A stretch of 64,000 nt of DNA from Spelaeicoccus albus (GCF_013409065.1 NZ_JACBZP010000001.1:2712518-2776517); one strand, 5' to 3'. Positions 33,368 to 43,108 are shown, counted from the first letter of the stretch. The notes: generated by a model from the sequence alone, not told the origin. Numbers and translations are program-made.

Positions 33368-34420
33368 TCATGACCGCTTGCGCGTGGGCAGTGGGTCTCG
33401 TGGACCTGCCTCACCTTTCAGGCTGCGCAGGACGGAGGTTGACTCGACATCGACGACGGCCGGGAGCTCGGCGAGACGGTGCGTGAGGTAGTCGTACAGG
33501 GCAGCCGTGTCACGGGTGAAGACGCTCGCGTAGAGACTGGTCCGTCCTGTCGTCGCGGCGGCGAAGCCGATCTCGGGGTGATCGGCGAGGGCCATCCCGG
33601 TTCTTTCCAGGTCTGCAGGGGCTGTCCGAATCCACAGCAGGGTGAGCACGTGCCGACCCAGGGCTCCAGGGTCGATCTCGACGTGCAGGGTGAGCACACC
33701 GTCGCGACGGAGCTGGTCGACCCGTCGACGCACGGTACTGGCCGCCGCGCCGGAGATCGCTGCCAGTCGCGCCACGCTGGCGCGCCCGTCGGTCTGTAGT
33801 GCAGCGAGCAGACGTCGGTCGACCTCGTCGAGCTCGGTCACGGGACCTGGTGTGGGAGGTGGCTCCGGCGGCAACGGGCTGGACTCGGCAACAGGGCTGA
33901 GGGCCGCGAGCTCGTCATCGGTGAGCGGGGCCAGCTGCTGGAGCAGGCGGGCCGCTCCCTCGGCGTAGACGTGGATCTGACTCTGCGCGGTCACCTCCCG
34001 GACGCTGCTGCGGGGTAAGGTGTCGAGCATCAGCTGGTCGGCATCCGCGGCGGTGTGCGCACGCACCGCCCACACGATCTCGGCTCCTCCGGACACGATC
34101 CGCACCCAGGACGTGTCCGGTCGGCGGGCCAGGGCCTCTCCGATGGCGACCACCTTGCCCGGGGCGACCCGGACCCGTAGGTGCCACTGGGTCTCCGCGA
34201 GAACCTGCGGGTCGGTCGCCCCGACGACTCGAGCCAGGCCGGAAGCGCGGAGCCGGGCCCACCGTCGGGCGACGGTGCGGTCGGAGCTGCCGAGAACCTG
34301 TCCGAGCCGGTTCCAGGAGGCTCGTCCGTCGATCCTCAGAGCGTGCAGGAGGCGCCGGTCCAAGAGATCTACCGTGTCAGTATCCACCACCAGAACGATA
34401 TCAGTGTCGGATTCGATCAT
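33368..34420 (-). CDS. Lrp/AsnC regulator with two tandem Lrp modules
   Basis: 350 aa. Two HTH_AsnC units: LDRRLLHALRIDGRASWNRLGQVLGSSDRTVARRWARLRASG (about 18-60) and VDRRLLAALQTDGRASVARLAAISGAAASTVRRRVDQLRRDG (about 197-240). Each is followed by a ligand-sensing RAM-like region. Ordinary Lrp proteins have one. Divergent from the MFS gene at 34507 with a palindrome between, so it likely controls the transporter, amidohydrolase and oxidoreductase unit. Confidence 0.88.
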   Translation of the reverse strand: MIESDTDIVLVVDTDTVDLLDRRLLHALRIDGRASWNRLGQVLGSSDRTVARRWARLRASGLARVVGATDPQVLAETQWHLRVRVAPGKVVAIGEALARRPDTSWVRIVSGGAEIVWAVRAHTAADADQLMLDTLPRSSVREVTAQSQIHVYAEGAARLLQQLAPLTDDELAALSPVAESSPLPPEPPPTPGPVTELDEVDRRLLAALQTDGRASVARLAAISGAAASTVRRRVDQLRRDGVLTLHVEIDPGALGRHVLTLLWIRTAPADLERTGMALADHPEIGFAAATTGRTSLYASVFTRDTAALYDYLTHRLAELPAVVDVESTSVLRSLKGEAGPRDPLPTRKRS

Positions 34421-34462
34421 ATCCGCGGCAGATGCTGGCGCAGTCCGGTGCTCTCCACGACG

Positions 34463-34477
34463 CTTGACTTAGTCAAG
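34463..34477. promoter_or_regulatory. Palindromic operator between Lrp-type and MFS genes
   Basis: CTTGACTTAGTCAAG: 7-base arms around one central base. Its place in an 86-base divergent gap makes it the probable binding site of the Lrp-type protein. Confidence 0.65.
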
Positions 34478-34506
34478 TCGACTCGCACCGAAGGAAGGGG
34501 ACGACG

Positions 34507-36054
34507 GTGAGCCTGCATCGTGAGCACGAAGACAGAGTCACCGCACCGCCGAGAGGGCAAGCAGGTGGTCGGACCAGCCGGGTCGCGCACGGCGGATGGG
34601 TGCTGGCAGTGCTGGGCACGGCGCAGCTGATGGTGGTGCTGGACAACTCGATCGTCAATATCGCCCTTCCGACCGTACAGAGGGACCTGGGCTTCGGAGA
34701 CACGGCTCGGGCGTGGGTCGTCACCGCGTACGCCTTGGCTTTTGGCAGCCTCCTACTGCTGGGCGGTCGGCTAAGCGACCTGCTGGGCAGGCGCAGGGCA
34801 CTGGTCACCGGTCTCGTCGGGTTCGCCGCCGCTTCGGGGGCTGGTGGTCTCGCCCCCGACATCGTCGTCCTGCTCGCGGCGCGAGCTCTCCAAGGCGTGT
34901 TCGCTGCCCTGCTGGCGCCCGCCGCCCTCTCGCTGCTGACCGACACCTTCCCCGAGGGACGAGAGCGTGTTCGGGCCTTCGGCGTCTTCTCGGCCCTCTC
35001 CGGCTCGGGAGCGGCCGTCGGCCTTTTGGTCGGTGGTGCCCTTACACAGCTCGTCGGCTGGCGCTGGTGCCTGTTCGTGAACGTGGTGTTTGCCGCCGTC
35101 GCCCTCGCCGGGACGGTCGCCGTCGTGCCACGAGCCACGGAGCACTCCCCGGGCAGGCTCGACGTGCGCGGCGCCGTGCTCGGGTCGCTCGGGATCCTCG
35201 CCGTCGTCGCCGGTCTCAGCTCCGTCGAGACCGCTGGTGCTTCAGCGCCCGCAACCGGGGTGTTGCTGCTCACCGGGGTCGCCGTGCTGGGCCTCTTCGT
35301 CCGGGTCGAGAACCGGGCATCGCACCCGATCCTGCCGCTGCGGGTGGTCGCGGACCGTGCTCGAGGCGCCGGCTTCCTCGCCGTGGCCCTTGTCAGCCTG
35401 GGGATGTTCACCCTCAGCCTGTTCGTGGCGTACATCCTGCAGCAGACCTTCGGGCTGTCGCCGCTGCTGGCCGGGGTGGCCACGCTGCCCCTCACCGTCA
35501 GCATCGTCACCACGGCGAACGTCGTGCCCGCCATTCTCCTCCATCGTCTCGGGGCCCGCACCCTGCTCGTCGCCGGGCTGCTGGCCGACGCCGGCGCGCT
35601 GGGATGGCTCTCCCGGCTCGATGCCGGTGAGTCCTACGCGGCCGGCGTGCTCGGCCCCCTGGTGCTCTTCGGCCTCGGCATGGGGACCGCGATCTCCACT
35701 TCACTTAACCTCGCCACGACTGGTGTAGGTCCCACAGACGCCGGCTCAGCGTCCGGCCTGGTCAACGCCGCGCAGCAGGTCGGCGGCTCGCTCGGCATCG
35801 CTCTGTTCTCCAGCGTGGCGGCAACCGCGTCGTCGGCTCAGGCGTCCGGCGTGGGTGGAGACTTGCACGGCTTCACCATCGCCTTCCTGGTCGGCGGTGC
35901 CATGCTGGCGCTCGGCGCGGGGCTCGTCGCCCTGCTCGTGGGTGACCACCGGCACAGCTACACCCAACTCGACCACGTGACCCGTCCTCACCACTCGCCA
36001 CTCACCACAGAAGGAGCCGACCATGTCCAACCAGCACGCCACCGTCATCCGTAA
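34507..36054 (+). CDS. DHA2-family MFS drug/metabolite exporter
   Basis: 515 aa from GTG (GAAGGAAGGGG upstream). Fourteen-helix EmrB/QacA type: LGTAQLMVVLDNSIVNIALPTVQRDL (motif with conserved Asp in TM1), GGRLSDLLGRRRAL (motif A) and GVFSALSGSGAAVGLLVGGALTQ (motif C). Proton-driven efflux of a small compound is expected. Its 3' end overlaps the amidohydrolase start by 32 bases. Confidence 0.9.
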   Translation: MSLHREHEDRVTAPPRGQAGGRTSRVAHGGWVLAVLGTAQLMVVLDNSIVNIALPTVQRDLGFGDTARAWVVTAYALAFGSLLLLGGRLSDLLGRRRALVTGLVGFAAASGAGGLAPDIVVLLAARALQGVFAALLAPAALSLLTDTFPEGRERVRAFGVFSALSGSGAAVGLLVGGALTQLVGWRWCLFVNVVFAAVALAGTVAVVPRATEHSPGRLDVRGAVLGSLGILAVVAGLSSVETAGASAPATGVLLLTGVAVLGLFVRVENRASHPILPLRVVADRARGAGFLAVALVSLGMFTLSLFVAYILQQTFGLSPLLAGVATLPLTVSIVTTANVVPAILLHRLGARTLLVAGLLADAGALGWLSRLDAGESYAAGVLGPLVLFGLGMGTAISTSLNLATTGVGPTDAGSASGLVNAAQQVGGSLGIALFSSVAATASSAQASGVGGDLHGFTIAFLVGGAMLALGAGLVALLVGDHRHSYTQLDHVTRPHHSPLTTEGADHVQPARHRHP

Positions 36055-37375
36055 CGCCACCATCCTCTCGATGGACCGTGTCATCGGGGACCTCCCCAGC
36101 GGCGACCTGCTCATCGAGGGGGGCGTGATCGCGGCGGTGGGCACCGACCTCGACGCACCAGCCGACGCCAAGGTGGTCGACGCCAGCGGCTCGATCGTCG
36201 TCCCGGGCTTCATCGACACCCACCGGCACATGTGGGAGGCGATCCTGCGCGGCTACGCCCCCGACCACACCTTCGGCGACTACATGAGCCACGTGCTCGG
36301 GGTGGCCGGACCCGCACTGACTCCCGACGAGCTCCACGACGGTGAGCTGCTCAGCGCACGAGCGGGTCTCGCGGCTGGCGTCACCACGATCCAGGACATT
36401 TCCAACATCCAAGACTCCCCGGCCCACACCGACGCCATCGTCTCGGCCCTCCAGGACTCGGGGCTACGCGCTGTCCTCGCGTACGGGCTGAGCTTCCCGA
36501 CGATGACGAGCACCGGGGCGAGCCTCCCCGACGACGTCCGGCGGGTGCGCAGCCGCCTGCTGCCGCGCTCGGTGGACCTGGTCACGATGGCCCTGGACGC
36601 AGAGGGTGGCGACGACGTCAGCGAGCAGCACAACGCCGCCCTGGCACGAGAGCTGGACCTGCGCATCGCCCGACACTTCTCCGAACGGCTTTCCGCGCGC
36701 CACCTCGCCGACCTCGGGGCGCTCGTGCCCGGCACCACCTTCATCCACGGCAACGGGCTCGACGACGAGGAGCTTCGCGTCATCGCCGACGGTGGCGGCA
36801 ATATCTCGATCGCGCCGGCGATCGAGATGGTGATGGGTCACGGTTTTCCTGTGATCGGGCCCGCGACCCGTCACCCGGACCTGTTGGTCAGCCTCAGCAG
36901 CGACGTTGAGGTCACTATGCCCGGAGACATGTTCACCCAGATGCGCGCCGCCCTCGCGTCGGGACGACACCACGAGCACACGGCTGCCCTGGCCGACCGA
37001 CCGACCCTCGGGGTGCGGGAGGTGCTGCGGATGGCGACGATCGACGGAGCACGCGCGCTCGGTCTCGACGGGCGGACCGGGTCACTGACCCCCGGCAAGG
37101 AGGCCGACCTCGTCGTGCTGGACGCCGAACGCCCCGACGCGGCACCGGTGTATGACCCCTACAGCACAGTCGTGCTGCAGATGGACCGCAGCCACGTCGA
37201 CACTGTCTACGTGCGCGGCGTGCCCCGAGTGCAGGGGGGCGTCCTCGTCGGTGACGACACCGACCTACTAGAGCGGGCCGCCCATACCGCAGACAGGCTC
37301 GTCCGCGACGGCGTCGTCCCGGCGCCGCTACGACGCGCTCGGCTCGAGACGGCCGTCGGCGGAGGGGGTCGATGA
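36023..37375 (+). CDS. Amidohydrolase-superfamily metal-dependent hydrolase (AtzB/deaminase branch)
   Basis: 450 aa with AGAAGGAG. Beta-sandwich plus TIM barrel: VVPGFIDTHRHMWEAILRG (metal HxH, about 66-70), RIARHFSERL, TTFIHGNGLDDEEL (barrel His), SLSSDVEVTMPGDMFTQMR (final barrel position with Asp), ALGLDGRTGSLTPGKEADLVVLD. The branch includes chlorotriazine hydrolases and S-adenosylhomocysteine/guanine-type deaminases, acting on N-heterocycles. The His usually found after strand 5 reads RHFSE here, so the metal set may be reduced. Coupled to both neighbours. Confidence 0.88.
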   Translation: MSNQHATVIRNATILSMDRVIGDLPSGDLLIEGGVIAAVGTDLDAPADAKVVDASGSIVVPGFIDTHRHMWEAILRGYAPDHTFGDYMSHVLGVAGPALTPDELHDGELLSARAGLAAGVTTIQDISNIQDSPAHTDAIVSALQDSGLRAVLAYGLSFPTMTSTGASLPDDVRRVRSRLLPRSVDLVTMALDAEGGDDVSEQHNAALARELDLRIARHFSERLSARHLADLGALVPGTTFIHGNGLDDEELRVIADGGGNISIAPAIEMVMGHGFPVIGPATRHPDLLVSLSSDVEVTMPGDMFTQMRAALASGRHHEHTAALADRPTLGVREVLRMATIDGARALGLDGRTGSLTPGKEADLVVLDAERPDAAPVYDPYSTVVLQMDRSHVDTVYVRGVPRVQGGVLVGDDTDLLERAAHTADRLVRDGVVPAPLRRARLETAVGGGGR

Positions 37376-38295
37376 GGATGCGGGCACAGGTGCTGCATGC
37401 CTACGGCGCACCGGACAGCTTCACGCTCGAGGATCTCGAAGCCCTCGAGCCAGGCCCCGGTGAGATCCGCGTTCGCGTCGCTTCGACGGGAGTGAACCCG
37501 CTCGACGTCAAGATCCGCTCCGGCCAGCTCGCCGAGACGATGCCGATGACGTTCCCGCTGGTGCTGGGCAGCGACATCGCCGGCGAGGTCGACCGAGTCG
37601 GCACCGGTGTCGACACCTTTGTCCCTGGCGATCGCGTCGTCGGACTGGCCACAGCTGGCGGCTACGCCGAGTACGCCGTACTCGCCGCCGACCAGACGTG
37701 CCGTGTCCCCGACACACTCGCGCTCACGAACGCCGCCACGATCCCCACTGCGGCCTCGACGTCTCGCCGTCTGGTCGGCTTCATCGGCCCGCAGGACGGG
37801 GAGACAGTCGTGGTCAACGGGGCAGCTGGCTCGGTGGGCAGCGCCCTCGTGCAGGCACTGGTCGACGGTGGCACCCACGTGGTGGGAATCGCGGGCCCGG
37901 GAAACCACGACTACCTGCGCCAGCTCGGCGCTCGTCCGACGAGCTACGGACGCGGCGTCCTCGGACGCGTCCGACGTCTTGCGTGCGCCGGGGTCGACGC
38001 TGTCATCGACGTCGCCGGCCACGGCTTCGCCGAGACCGCTCTCGAGTTGCGCGGAACCACCGACCGTGTAGTGACGATCGCTGACTTCGCCGCCGCGCGA
38101 CATGGCGTCACAGTCACCACCGGCACCGACGAAGACCGACGCGCGGGAGCCTTCGAGCCCCAGGTGATTGCCGCCGCCCAGGGGCGCTTCCGCACCGAGA
38201 TCGCCGCCAAGTTTCCGTTGGAGGACCTGCCGGCAGCACACCGGCTCAGCGCAGCCAGTCACGTACGGGGGAAGATCGTCGTCGGCACGCCGTAG
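37372..38295 (+). CDS. NADP-dependent zinc-free alcohol dehydrogenase/quinone oxidoreductase (MDR family)
   Basis: 307 aa, ATG overlapping the amidohydrolase stop by 4. GroES-like half GPGEIRVRVASTGVNPLDVKIRSG, GSDIAGEVDRVGTGVDTFVPGDRV; Rossmann half VVVNGAAGSVGSALVQAL; C-terminus SAASHVRGKIVVG. No zinc-ligand cysteines, as in quinone oxidoreductase/enoyl reductase members. It probably reduces a C=C or quinone formed in the same small pathway. Confidence 0.9.
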   Translation: MRMRAQVLHAYGAPDSFTLEDLEALEPGPGEIRVRVASTGVNPLDVKIRSGQLAETMPMTFPLVLGSDIAGEVDRVGTGVDTFVPGDRVVGLATAGGYAEYAVLAADQTCRVPDTLALTNAATIPTAASTSRRLVGFIGPQDGETVVVNGAAGSVGSALVQALVDGGTHVVGIAGPGNHDYLRQLGARPTSYGRGVLGRVRRLACAGVDAVIDVAGHGFAETALELRGTTDRVVTIADFAAARHGVTVTTGTDEDRRAGAFEPQVIAAAQGRFRTEIAAKFPLEDLPAAHRLSAASHVRGKIVVGTP

Positions 38296-38637
38296 GCGGA
38301 ACCTGGTAATTTTGCATACGATCCGGTCCTCGGTCAAAACGCCGTCCCAAGTCAATTATGACTATCAGATCACCATAGATTTGATGCCATATTTCTATGG
38401 TTTGAGCGCCCGATGTGCTCGCGGCCGCGAAACCTTTCGCGTTCGTCGGATGAGCGCACCCGATCGAGAGATCACCGAGAACCCCGGCACGGTATGGCGC
38501 GTGAGATTCGAACCTCCCCACCACCGAGGGCTATATGAGCCGACGTGCTCTCAAGGCTTGCCGGCGATGTTCATGCAGGCTCAGGCTCCATCCGCCCGTT
38601 ACCGGAAGCCGATCGGCGGGTGGGTCGAGTGCAACGG
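38296..38637. other. Stretch without a recognisable gene
   Basis: 342 bases of lower coding character between the oxidoreductase gene and an IS256 fragment. No intact gene, clear promoter or terminator was found. Probably debris from IS activity. Confidence 0.4.
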
Positions 38638-39021
38638 TCAGCTTTGGGCTATTTGTCGTTGTCGTTTCTTCACAATCTGCGGCTCGAACGTCCCATCCCT
38701 GTCCCTGTGTGAATCGATCGTGACATGGCCAGTGGCCCCAGACAGCACCGTCTTCGGACACGTCCGGTTATGCACGTTGGCCGAATCACGATCCTCAGGT
38801 GCCCTGTTCTTGTCGTGCCCCAGATGCTCGGTCAGCTCCTCGTTCAAAGCCGTCTCCAAAACGTTCTTGGTGAACTGCTTCAACAGTCCGTCAGGACCCG
38901 TTAACGACCGTCCTTGCTCTTTGGCCATCCGGACAAGCCTAATAGCGGCAGCCTCTTCAGCAGACGGATCAGACTTCTTCTCATTCTTCTGATTCACACT
39001 GTTCAATGTCGCGGTCATCAC
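38638..39021 (-). pseudogene. IS256-family transposase, N-terminal remnant
   Basis: 127 codons: AKEQGRSLTGPDGLLKQFTK, VLETALNEELTEHLGHDKNR, then VTIDSHRDRDGTFEPQIVKK, the N-terminal third of an IS256 transposase of a different type from the intact one at 20.7 kb. It stops where the catalytic core should begin. Confidence 0.85.
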
Positions 39022-39087
39022 GGCACCTTTCCCCCAAACAAACCGTTCGGCGCGTCAGGCTGGAAACTCCTTCAAATACACAGCCCC

Positions 39088-39348
39088 CATATCGATAGAG
39101 CCACAGGGGAATCGATCCGGCGTTATGAGCACGAGAACCCCGGTGACATGATCCATGGCGACGTCAAAAAGCTCGGCAAGGTCCCTGATGGTGGCGGTTG
39201 GCGTTACGTCGGGCGTCAAGGTGAGAAGAACCGGTCAGCGACCACGGTTCGCACCAAGGGGCCCCGCAACAAACGTGGACACGCGTTGATCGGGACGTGT
39301 TATCTGCACACCGTCATCGATGATTATTCGCGCGTCGCCTGCTCGTGA
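39088..39348 (+). pseudogene. IS481-family transposase, internal remnant
   Basis: HIDRATGESIRRYEHENPGD, IHGDVKKLGKVPDGGGWRYV and LHTVIDDYSRVA match the middle of the IS481 protein at 19.7-20.7 kb, but both ends are absent. It ends 12 bases before the metallo-hydrolase gene. Confidence 0.85.
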
Positions 39349-39360
39349 AATAATTACCCC

Positions 39361-40305
39361 ATGGCTCAAACTATCCAGGTCGGAGACGCTTCGATCACTC
39401 GGGTCGTCGAGTGGTCCGGGGCACTGAAGACCGTCGGCGAAATCTTGCCGGAGAGTTCACCCGAGCAGTGGCGGGCCCATCGCGAGCTGCTTGCCCCGGA
39501 TTTTTGGGACCCGACCACCGGCGCCTACTTGTGCCACATTCAAACGTGGGTGGTTCGCATCGCGGGACGAACCATCCTGATCGATACTGGTGTCGGCAAC
39601 GACCGCGACCGTCCGCAGATCCCGCCATTCGCCGATCTGCACACCGACTTCCTCGACCGACTCGCCGCGGTGGACGTCTTCCCCGAGGACGTGGACACGG
39701 TGATCAATACCCATATCCACTACGACCACGTCGGGTGGAACACTCGGTTGGTCAACGGCCAGTTCGTGCCGACCTTCCCCAACGCTTCGTACATAGTCCC
39801 GGGCGCCGACTACGATTACTTTCACCCCGATCACGCGGAGAATATGCGCCCTCCCGAGACCGAAGACGAGCGCCGCCGCTTCGCCGGCATCGCGCTGGTA
39901 TTCGATGACAGCATTCGCCCGATCGAGCAGGCCGGACAGTTGCATCTCTGGTACGCCGATCACCATCTGCCCGGGGTGCCGATGTCGCTCGAATCCACAC
40001 CCGGCCACACGGTGGGATCATCGACAGTCATGCTCGAGCAGGGCGCCGGAGCGTTGTTCGTCGGAGACCTCCTGCACAGTCCGCTACAAATCTTGTACCC
40101 CGACTTGCGATGCAGCTTCGACCTCCGACCCACCCAGGCCCGCGCAACGCGGAAACGAATTCTCGCCCGCGCCGCCGCGACCGGCGCCCTGATCCTGCCC
40201 GCTCACTTCGGCGGGCATAGCGCCGTCACAGTCACCGCCGAGGCTGACACGGAGTTGGTCGTGCACCAGTGGGCCGACTTCCCTCGGAAACAACCGTCTC
40301 GCTGA
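39361..40305 (+). CDS. Metallo-beta-lactamase-fold hydrolase
   Basis: 314 aa. Zinc motif NTHIHYDHVGW (HxHxDH, about residues 116-126), downstream ESTPGHTVGSSTVML and LFVGDLLH (bridging Asp region), and LPAHFGGHSAV (last His). Similar to lactonase/AHL-lactonase-like and teichoic-acid-like MBL enzymes. Hydrolysis of a lactone, ester or thioester is plausible. No good ribosome site is seen, since its upstream DNA is IS481 debris; expression may rely on a neighbouring promoter. Confidence 0.88.
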   Translation: MAQTIQVGDASITRVVEWSGALKTVGEILPESSPEQWRAHRELLAPDFWDPTTGAYLCHIQTWVVRIAGRTILIDTGVGNDRDRPQIPPFADLHTDFLDRLAAVDVFPEDVDTVINTHIHYDHVGWNTRLVNGQFVPTFPNASYIVPGADYDYFHPDHAENMRPPETEDERRRFAGIALVFDDSIRPIEQAGQLHLWYADHHLPGVPMSLESTPGHTVGSSTVMLEQGAGALFVGDLLHSPLQILYPDLRCSFDLRPTQARATRKRILARAAATGALILPAHFGGHSAVTVTAEADTELVVHQWADFPRKQPSR

Positions 40306-40346
40306 ACGTGCGCAAGGAGGCCTCGCATGAGCGGCGGGGAGGGGGC

Positions 40347-40982
40347 TCAGGTCTGCAAAAGCCCGGCGCCCCGCAGGATCGTCATGGCGTCGTCTCGGAT
40401 GCCGTCCAGGTCCTCGAGACCAAAGGCTACGCGTTGAAGAATGAATCCGTGAAGCAGTGCCATCACGACGCGTGACGCTCCGTCCGGGTTAATCTGATCC
40501 GTTATCGTGCCGGCGGCTTGACCACGCAAAAGTGTCGAGGCGATCTGTTGACGAACTTCCTCGAACCCTCGTGTTGCGCTTACTCGGAGATCCTCGTGGC
40601 GCAGCAGCTCCGCCCAGGCGCCGACGGCGCATCGGAAGAGCTCGTCGACCGGGACGATTTTCCCGGCCGCGTCGACTCCCTGCGACCAACCCGCCGGCTC
40701 GATCGCGGCCGTCACCAGGTCCGCCGGCGATACGGCTTCACCGGATTCGACGAGTCCCTCGAGTGGCACGAGGAGGACCCGGAAGGCGTCGCCCGCGACC
40801 TGAAGGATGATCTCCTCCTTGCTCGCGAAATATCGGTAGGGTGCTCCAGTCGACACACCGGCCTCCGCAGCAATATCGGGCATCGACGTCCGATGGAATC
40901 CGTCGCGCGAGAAACACCGGCGCGCGGCAGCAATGATCTCGGCGCGTCGCGCTTCTCGATTTCCTGCGGTGAGTCGAGGCAT
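40347..40982 (-). CDS. TetR-family transcriptional regulator
   Basis: 211 aa from ATG 40982 (AGGAGAACTTC upstream). N-terminal HTH: REARRAEIIAAARRCFSRDGF, TSMPDIAAEAGVSTGAPYRYFASKEEIIL; the C-terminal helical ligand domain is diverse. Divergent from the decarboxylase-like gene at 41101, with the palindrome AATGACTGTTCATT between, so it probably represses that operon and itself until a pathway ligand binds. Confidence 0.92.
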   Translation of the reverse strand: MPRLTAGNREARRAEIIAAARRCFSRDGFHRTSMPDIAAEAGVSTGAPYRYFASKEEIILQVAGDAFRVLLVPLEGLVESGEAVSPADLVTAAIEPAGWSQGVDAAGKIVPVDELFRCAVGAWAELLRHEDLRVSATRGFEEVRQQIASTLLRGQAAGTITDQINPDGASRVVMALLHGFILQRVAFGLEDLDGIRDDAMTILRGAGLLQT

Positions 40983-41007
40983 GAAGTTCTCCTGAGAATA
41001 ATCCGCA

Positions 41008-41021
41008 AATGACTGTTCATT
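41008..41021. promoter_or_regulatory. TetR-type operator
   Basis: AATGACTGTTCATT, 5-base arms with 4-base spacer, 26 bases upstream of the tetR start. A related TTAATGAATGGTTATT lies at 41054-41069 before the divergent gene. Confidence 0.6.
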
Positions 41022-41100
41022 CGCCTTGACTTCTAGCATAGCAAGGTCCATCGTTAATGAATGGTTATTTACGGAAACGATGTGAAAGGAAAAAAACTCA

Positions 41101-42098
41101 TGACTGAACCGAAGCTGACCCTGGCGACTACCCATTACGAGCACGCCGACGCCCTGTTTGACGGAAGCGTCACGGTTGCCGGTTTTGATACCGACCTGCA
41201 GACGGAGCAGCTGGCATCCGACATCTTCCAGAACATGATCGACGGCAAGTATGACGCGGCCGAGTTCGGCCTGTCGTACTTCTTGCGGATGTGGGACACC
41301 GATGAATCGCCGTTCTTGGCGTTGCCGATCTTCCCGGCCCGCAACTTCCGCCATTCGTCGGTTTTCGTGCGCGCCGACAGTGGCATCGAAAAACCACGGG
41401 ACCTTATCGGCAAGACCATCGGGGAGTTCGCGCTGTGGGGTACGGATCCGGGCGTGTGGATGAAGGGCGTCCTCGCCGATGAGTTCGGGGTCACGCCGGA
41501 TCAGAGCAGATGGGTTATCGGTGGCACCAACTTCCCGATCCCGGCGTTCGATTGGGTGCCGCAGCCGGTGCCGGAGAACGTCGAGGTTCGCCACGCCGGA
41601 GATGGTGAGACCCTCGGTGCGATGTTGCTCTCGGGCGAGATCGACGCCCTCCTCTCGGTCGATGTGCCGAAGGAGATCTTTGCCGGCGATCCGCGGGTTC
41701 GGCGCCTCTGGGTCGACTACGAACAGGTTGAGCGTGACTACTACCGTCGGACCGGCATCTTCCCGATGATGCACGTGGTCGCGATTCGCAAGGACTACCT
41801 CGCTGATCACCCGGACGCGCCCAAGGCCATCTACGACGCCTTCCTGCAGGCGAAGGATGCCAAGGCCGCCTCTTACCGTAGCCAAGCATCAAAGCAGCAC
41901 ATGCGGGTCATGACGCCTTGGTTCAGCGAGCTCTTCGCCGAGAACCGTCAACTAATGGGTGAGGACTGGTGGCCCTACGGCGTGGCGAAGAACCGCACCG
42001 CCGTCGATACCTTCCTGCGTTACCACTACGAGCAGGGACTCTCCAAGAGACTTCTGACCAGCGAGGACATCTTCGCCCCCTCGGTCCTGGAGACCTGA
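41101..42098 (+). CDS. 4,5-dihydroxyphthalate-decarboxylase-like protein 1
   Basis: 332 aa from ATG 41101 (an AGGAAAAAAACTC run upstream). Periplasmic-binding-protein-like fold without a signal peptide: LTLATTHYEHADALFDGSV, ASDIFQNMIDGKYDAAEFGLSYFLRM, PIFPARNFRHSSVFVR, LIGKTIGEFALWGTDPGVWMKGVL, TGIFPMMHVVAIRK and MGEDWWPYGVAKNR. This is the Pht5-like family that decarboxylates 4,5-dihydroxyphthalate in aromatic degradation; actual substrate here is unknown. The stop shares one base with the next ATG. A related protein follows the amidohydrolase. Confidence 0.88.
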
Positions 42099-43108
42099 TG
42101 CCCGGTGACACCACTCCGCTACGGATCGTCGGCCTCGAAGAGCACTTCGTCACCACCGCCGTCCTCGATGCGGGCCACGCCCTGAACCCCGCGGGGCGAG
42201 ATCTCGCCTTCATTCCCGCGTCGCAGGGCGAAACCAGCCGCCTCCTACTTGATGTGGCAGACGGGCGGCTTTCTGTCATGGACGCCACGGGGCTTGACGT
42301 CGCGGTGCTGTCACTGACGACACCCGGTCTACAGAATCTTTCAGCAGCAGACGCCGTGCGGCTCCAGACAGGCACGAACGACACGCTCGCTGAAACCGTG
42401 CGGTCCAAACCGGACCGTTTCCAAGGCCTCGCCGCGCTGGCCACGCAGTCAGGCAAGGGGGCTGCGACGGAACTTCGCCGCGCCGTGGCCGAACTCGGCC
42501 TCGATGGCGCCATGCTGTTCGGGCGCACCGGTGGCAAGAATCTCGACCACCCGGACTTCTGGCCGATCTTCGAAACCGCCGAGGCCCTTCGGGTACCACT
42601 GCACCTTCACCCTCAGTCGCCGCCCGCCGCCGTTCGGGACGCCTACTACGCGGGATTCGGAGCAGCCGTGTCTGACGGATTTGCGACTCACGGGGTGGGA
42701 TGGCATTACGACTCGGGCGTGCAGTTCCTTCGGCTCGTCCTCGCCGGAGTCTTCGACCGATTCCCCGACCTTCAGGTCGTGATCGGGCATTGGGGCGAGC
42801 TCGTGCTGTTCTACTTGGAGCGGATCGAGCACCTGGCCGCCATGGCCGGTCTGGAATTGTCGATGGGGCAGTACGTGCGCCGTAACCTTTACGTCACCCC
42901 GAGTGGCATGCGCTCGGAGCGCTATCTGCGGTGGGCGACGGAGGTCATCGGCGCCGACCGAATTATGTTCGCGACGGATTACCCCTTCGAAGAAACTTCC
43001 CGAGACGGAGCGCGTGCCTTCCTCGAAGGTGCCGACATCCCGGAATCCGACCGTGAACTCATTGCCCACGGTAACTGGGAACGACTACGAGAGGGGATTG
43101 TGCGATGA
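42098..43108 (+). CDS. Amidohydrolase_2 family decarboxylase/hydrolase (ACMSD/resorcylate-type)
   Basis: 336 aa, ATG at 42098 (TGATG junction). LRIVGLEEHFVTTAVLDAG (metal-site strand, with EEHF in place of the usual HxH), LDVAVLSLTTPG, VPLHLHPQSPP (barrel His), LQVVIGHWGELVLFYLERIEHL (GHxGE, metal/catalytic His), and IMFATDYPFEETS (final Asp). Members are non-oxidative aromatic decarboxylases such as gamma-resorcylate decarboxylase, or lactone hydrolases. Coupled to decarboxylase-like genes on both sides. Confidence 0.88.
   Translation: MPGDTTPLRIVGLEEHFVTTAVLDAGHALNPAGRDLAFIPASQGETSRLLLDVADGRLSVMDATGLDVAVLSLTTPGLQNLSAADAVRLQTGTNDTLAETVRSKPDRFQGLAALATQSGKGAATELRRAVAELGLDGAMLFGRTGGKNLDHPDFWPIFETAEALRVPLHLHPQSPPAAVRDAYYAGFGAAVSDGFATHGVGWHYDSGVQFLRLVLAGVFDRFPDLQVVIGHWGELVLFYLERIEHLAAMAGLELSMGQYVRRNLYVTPSGMRSERYLRWATEVIGADRIMFATDYPFEETSRDGARAFLEGADIPESDRELIAHGNWERLREGIVR

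Noticed and set aside
34771..35561. Long frames opposite the first MFS gene
   Set aside because: GC-driven antisense frames rich in Arg/Ala/Pro; the plus-strand transporter is clear.
40347..41885. 512-aa minus-strand frame
   Set aside because: Only its last 211 residues (from 40982) form a TetR protein with a proper ribosome site; the rest is antisense to the decarboxylase-like gene.
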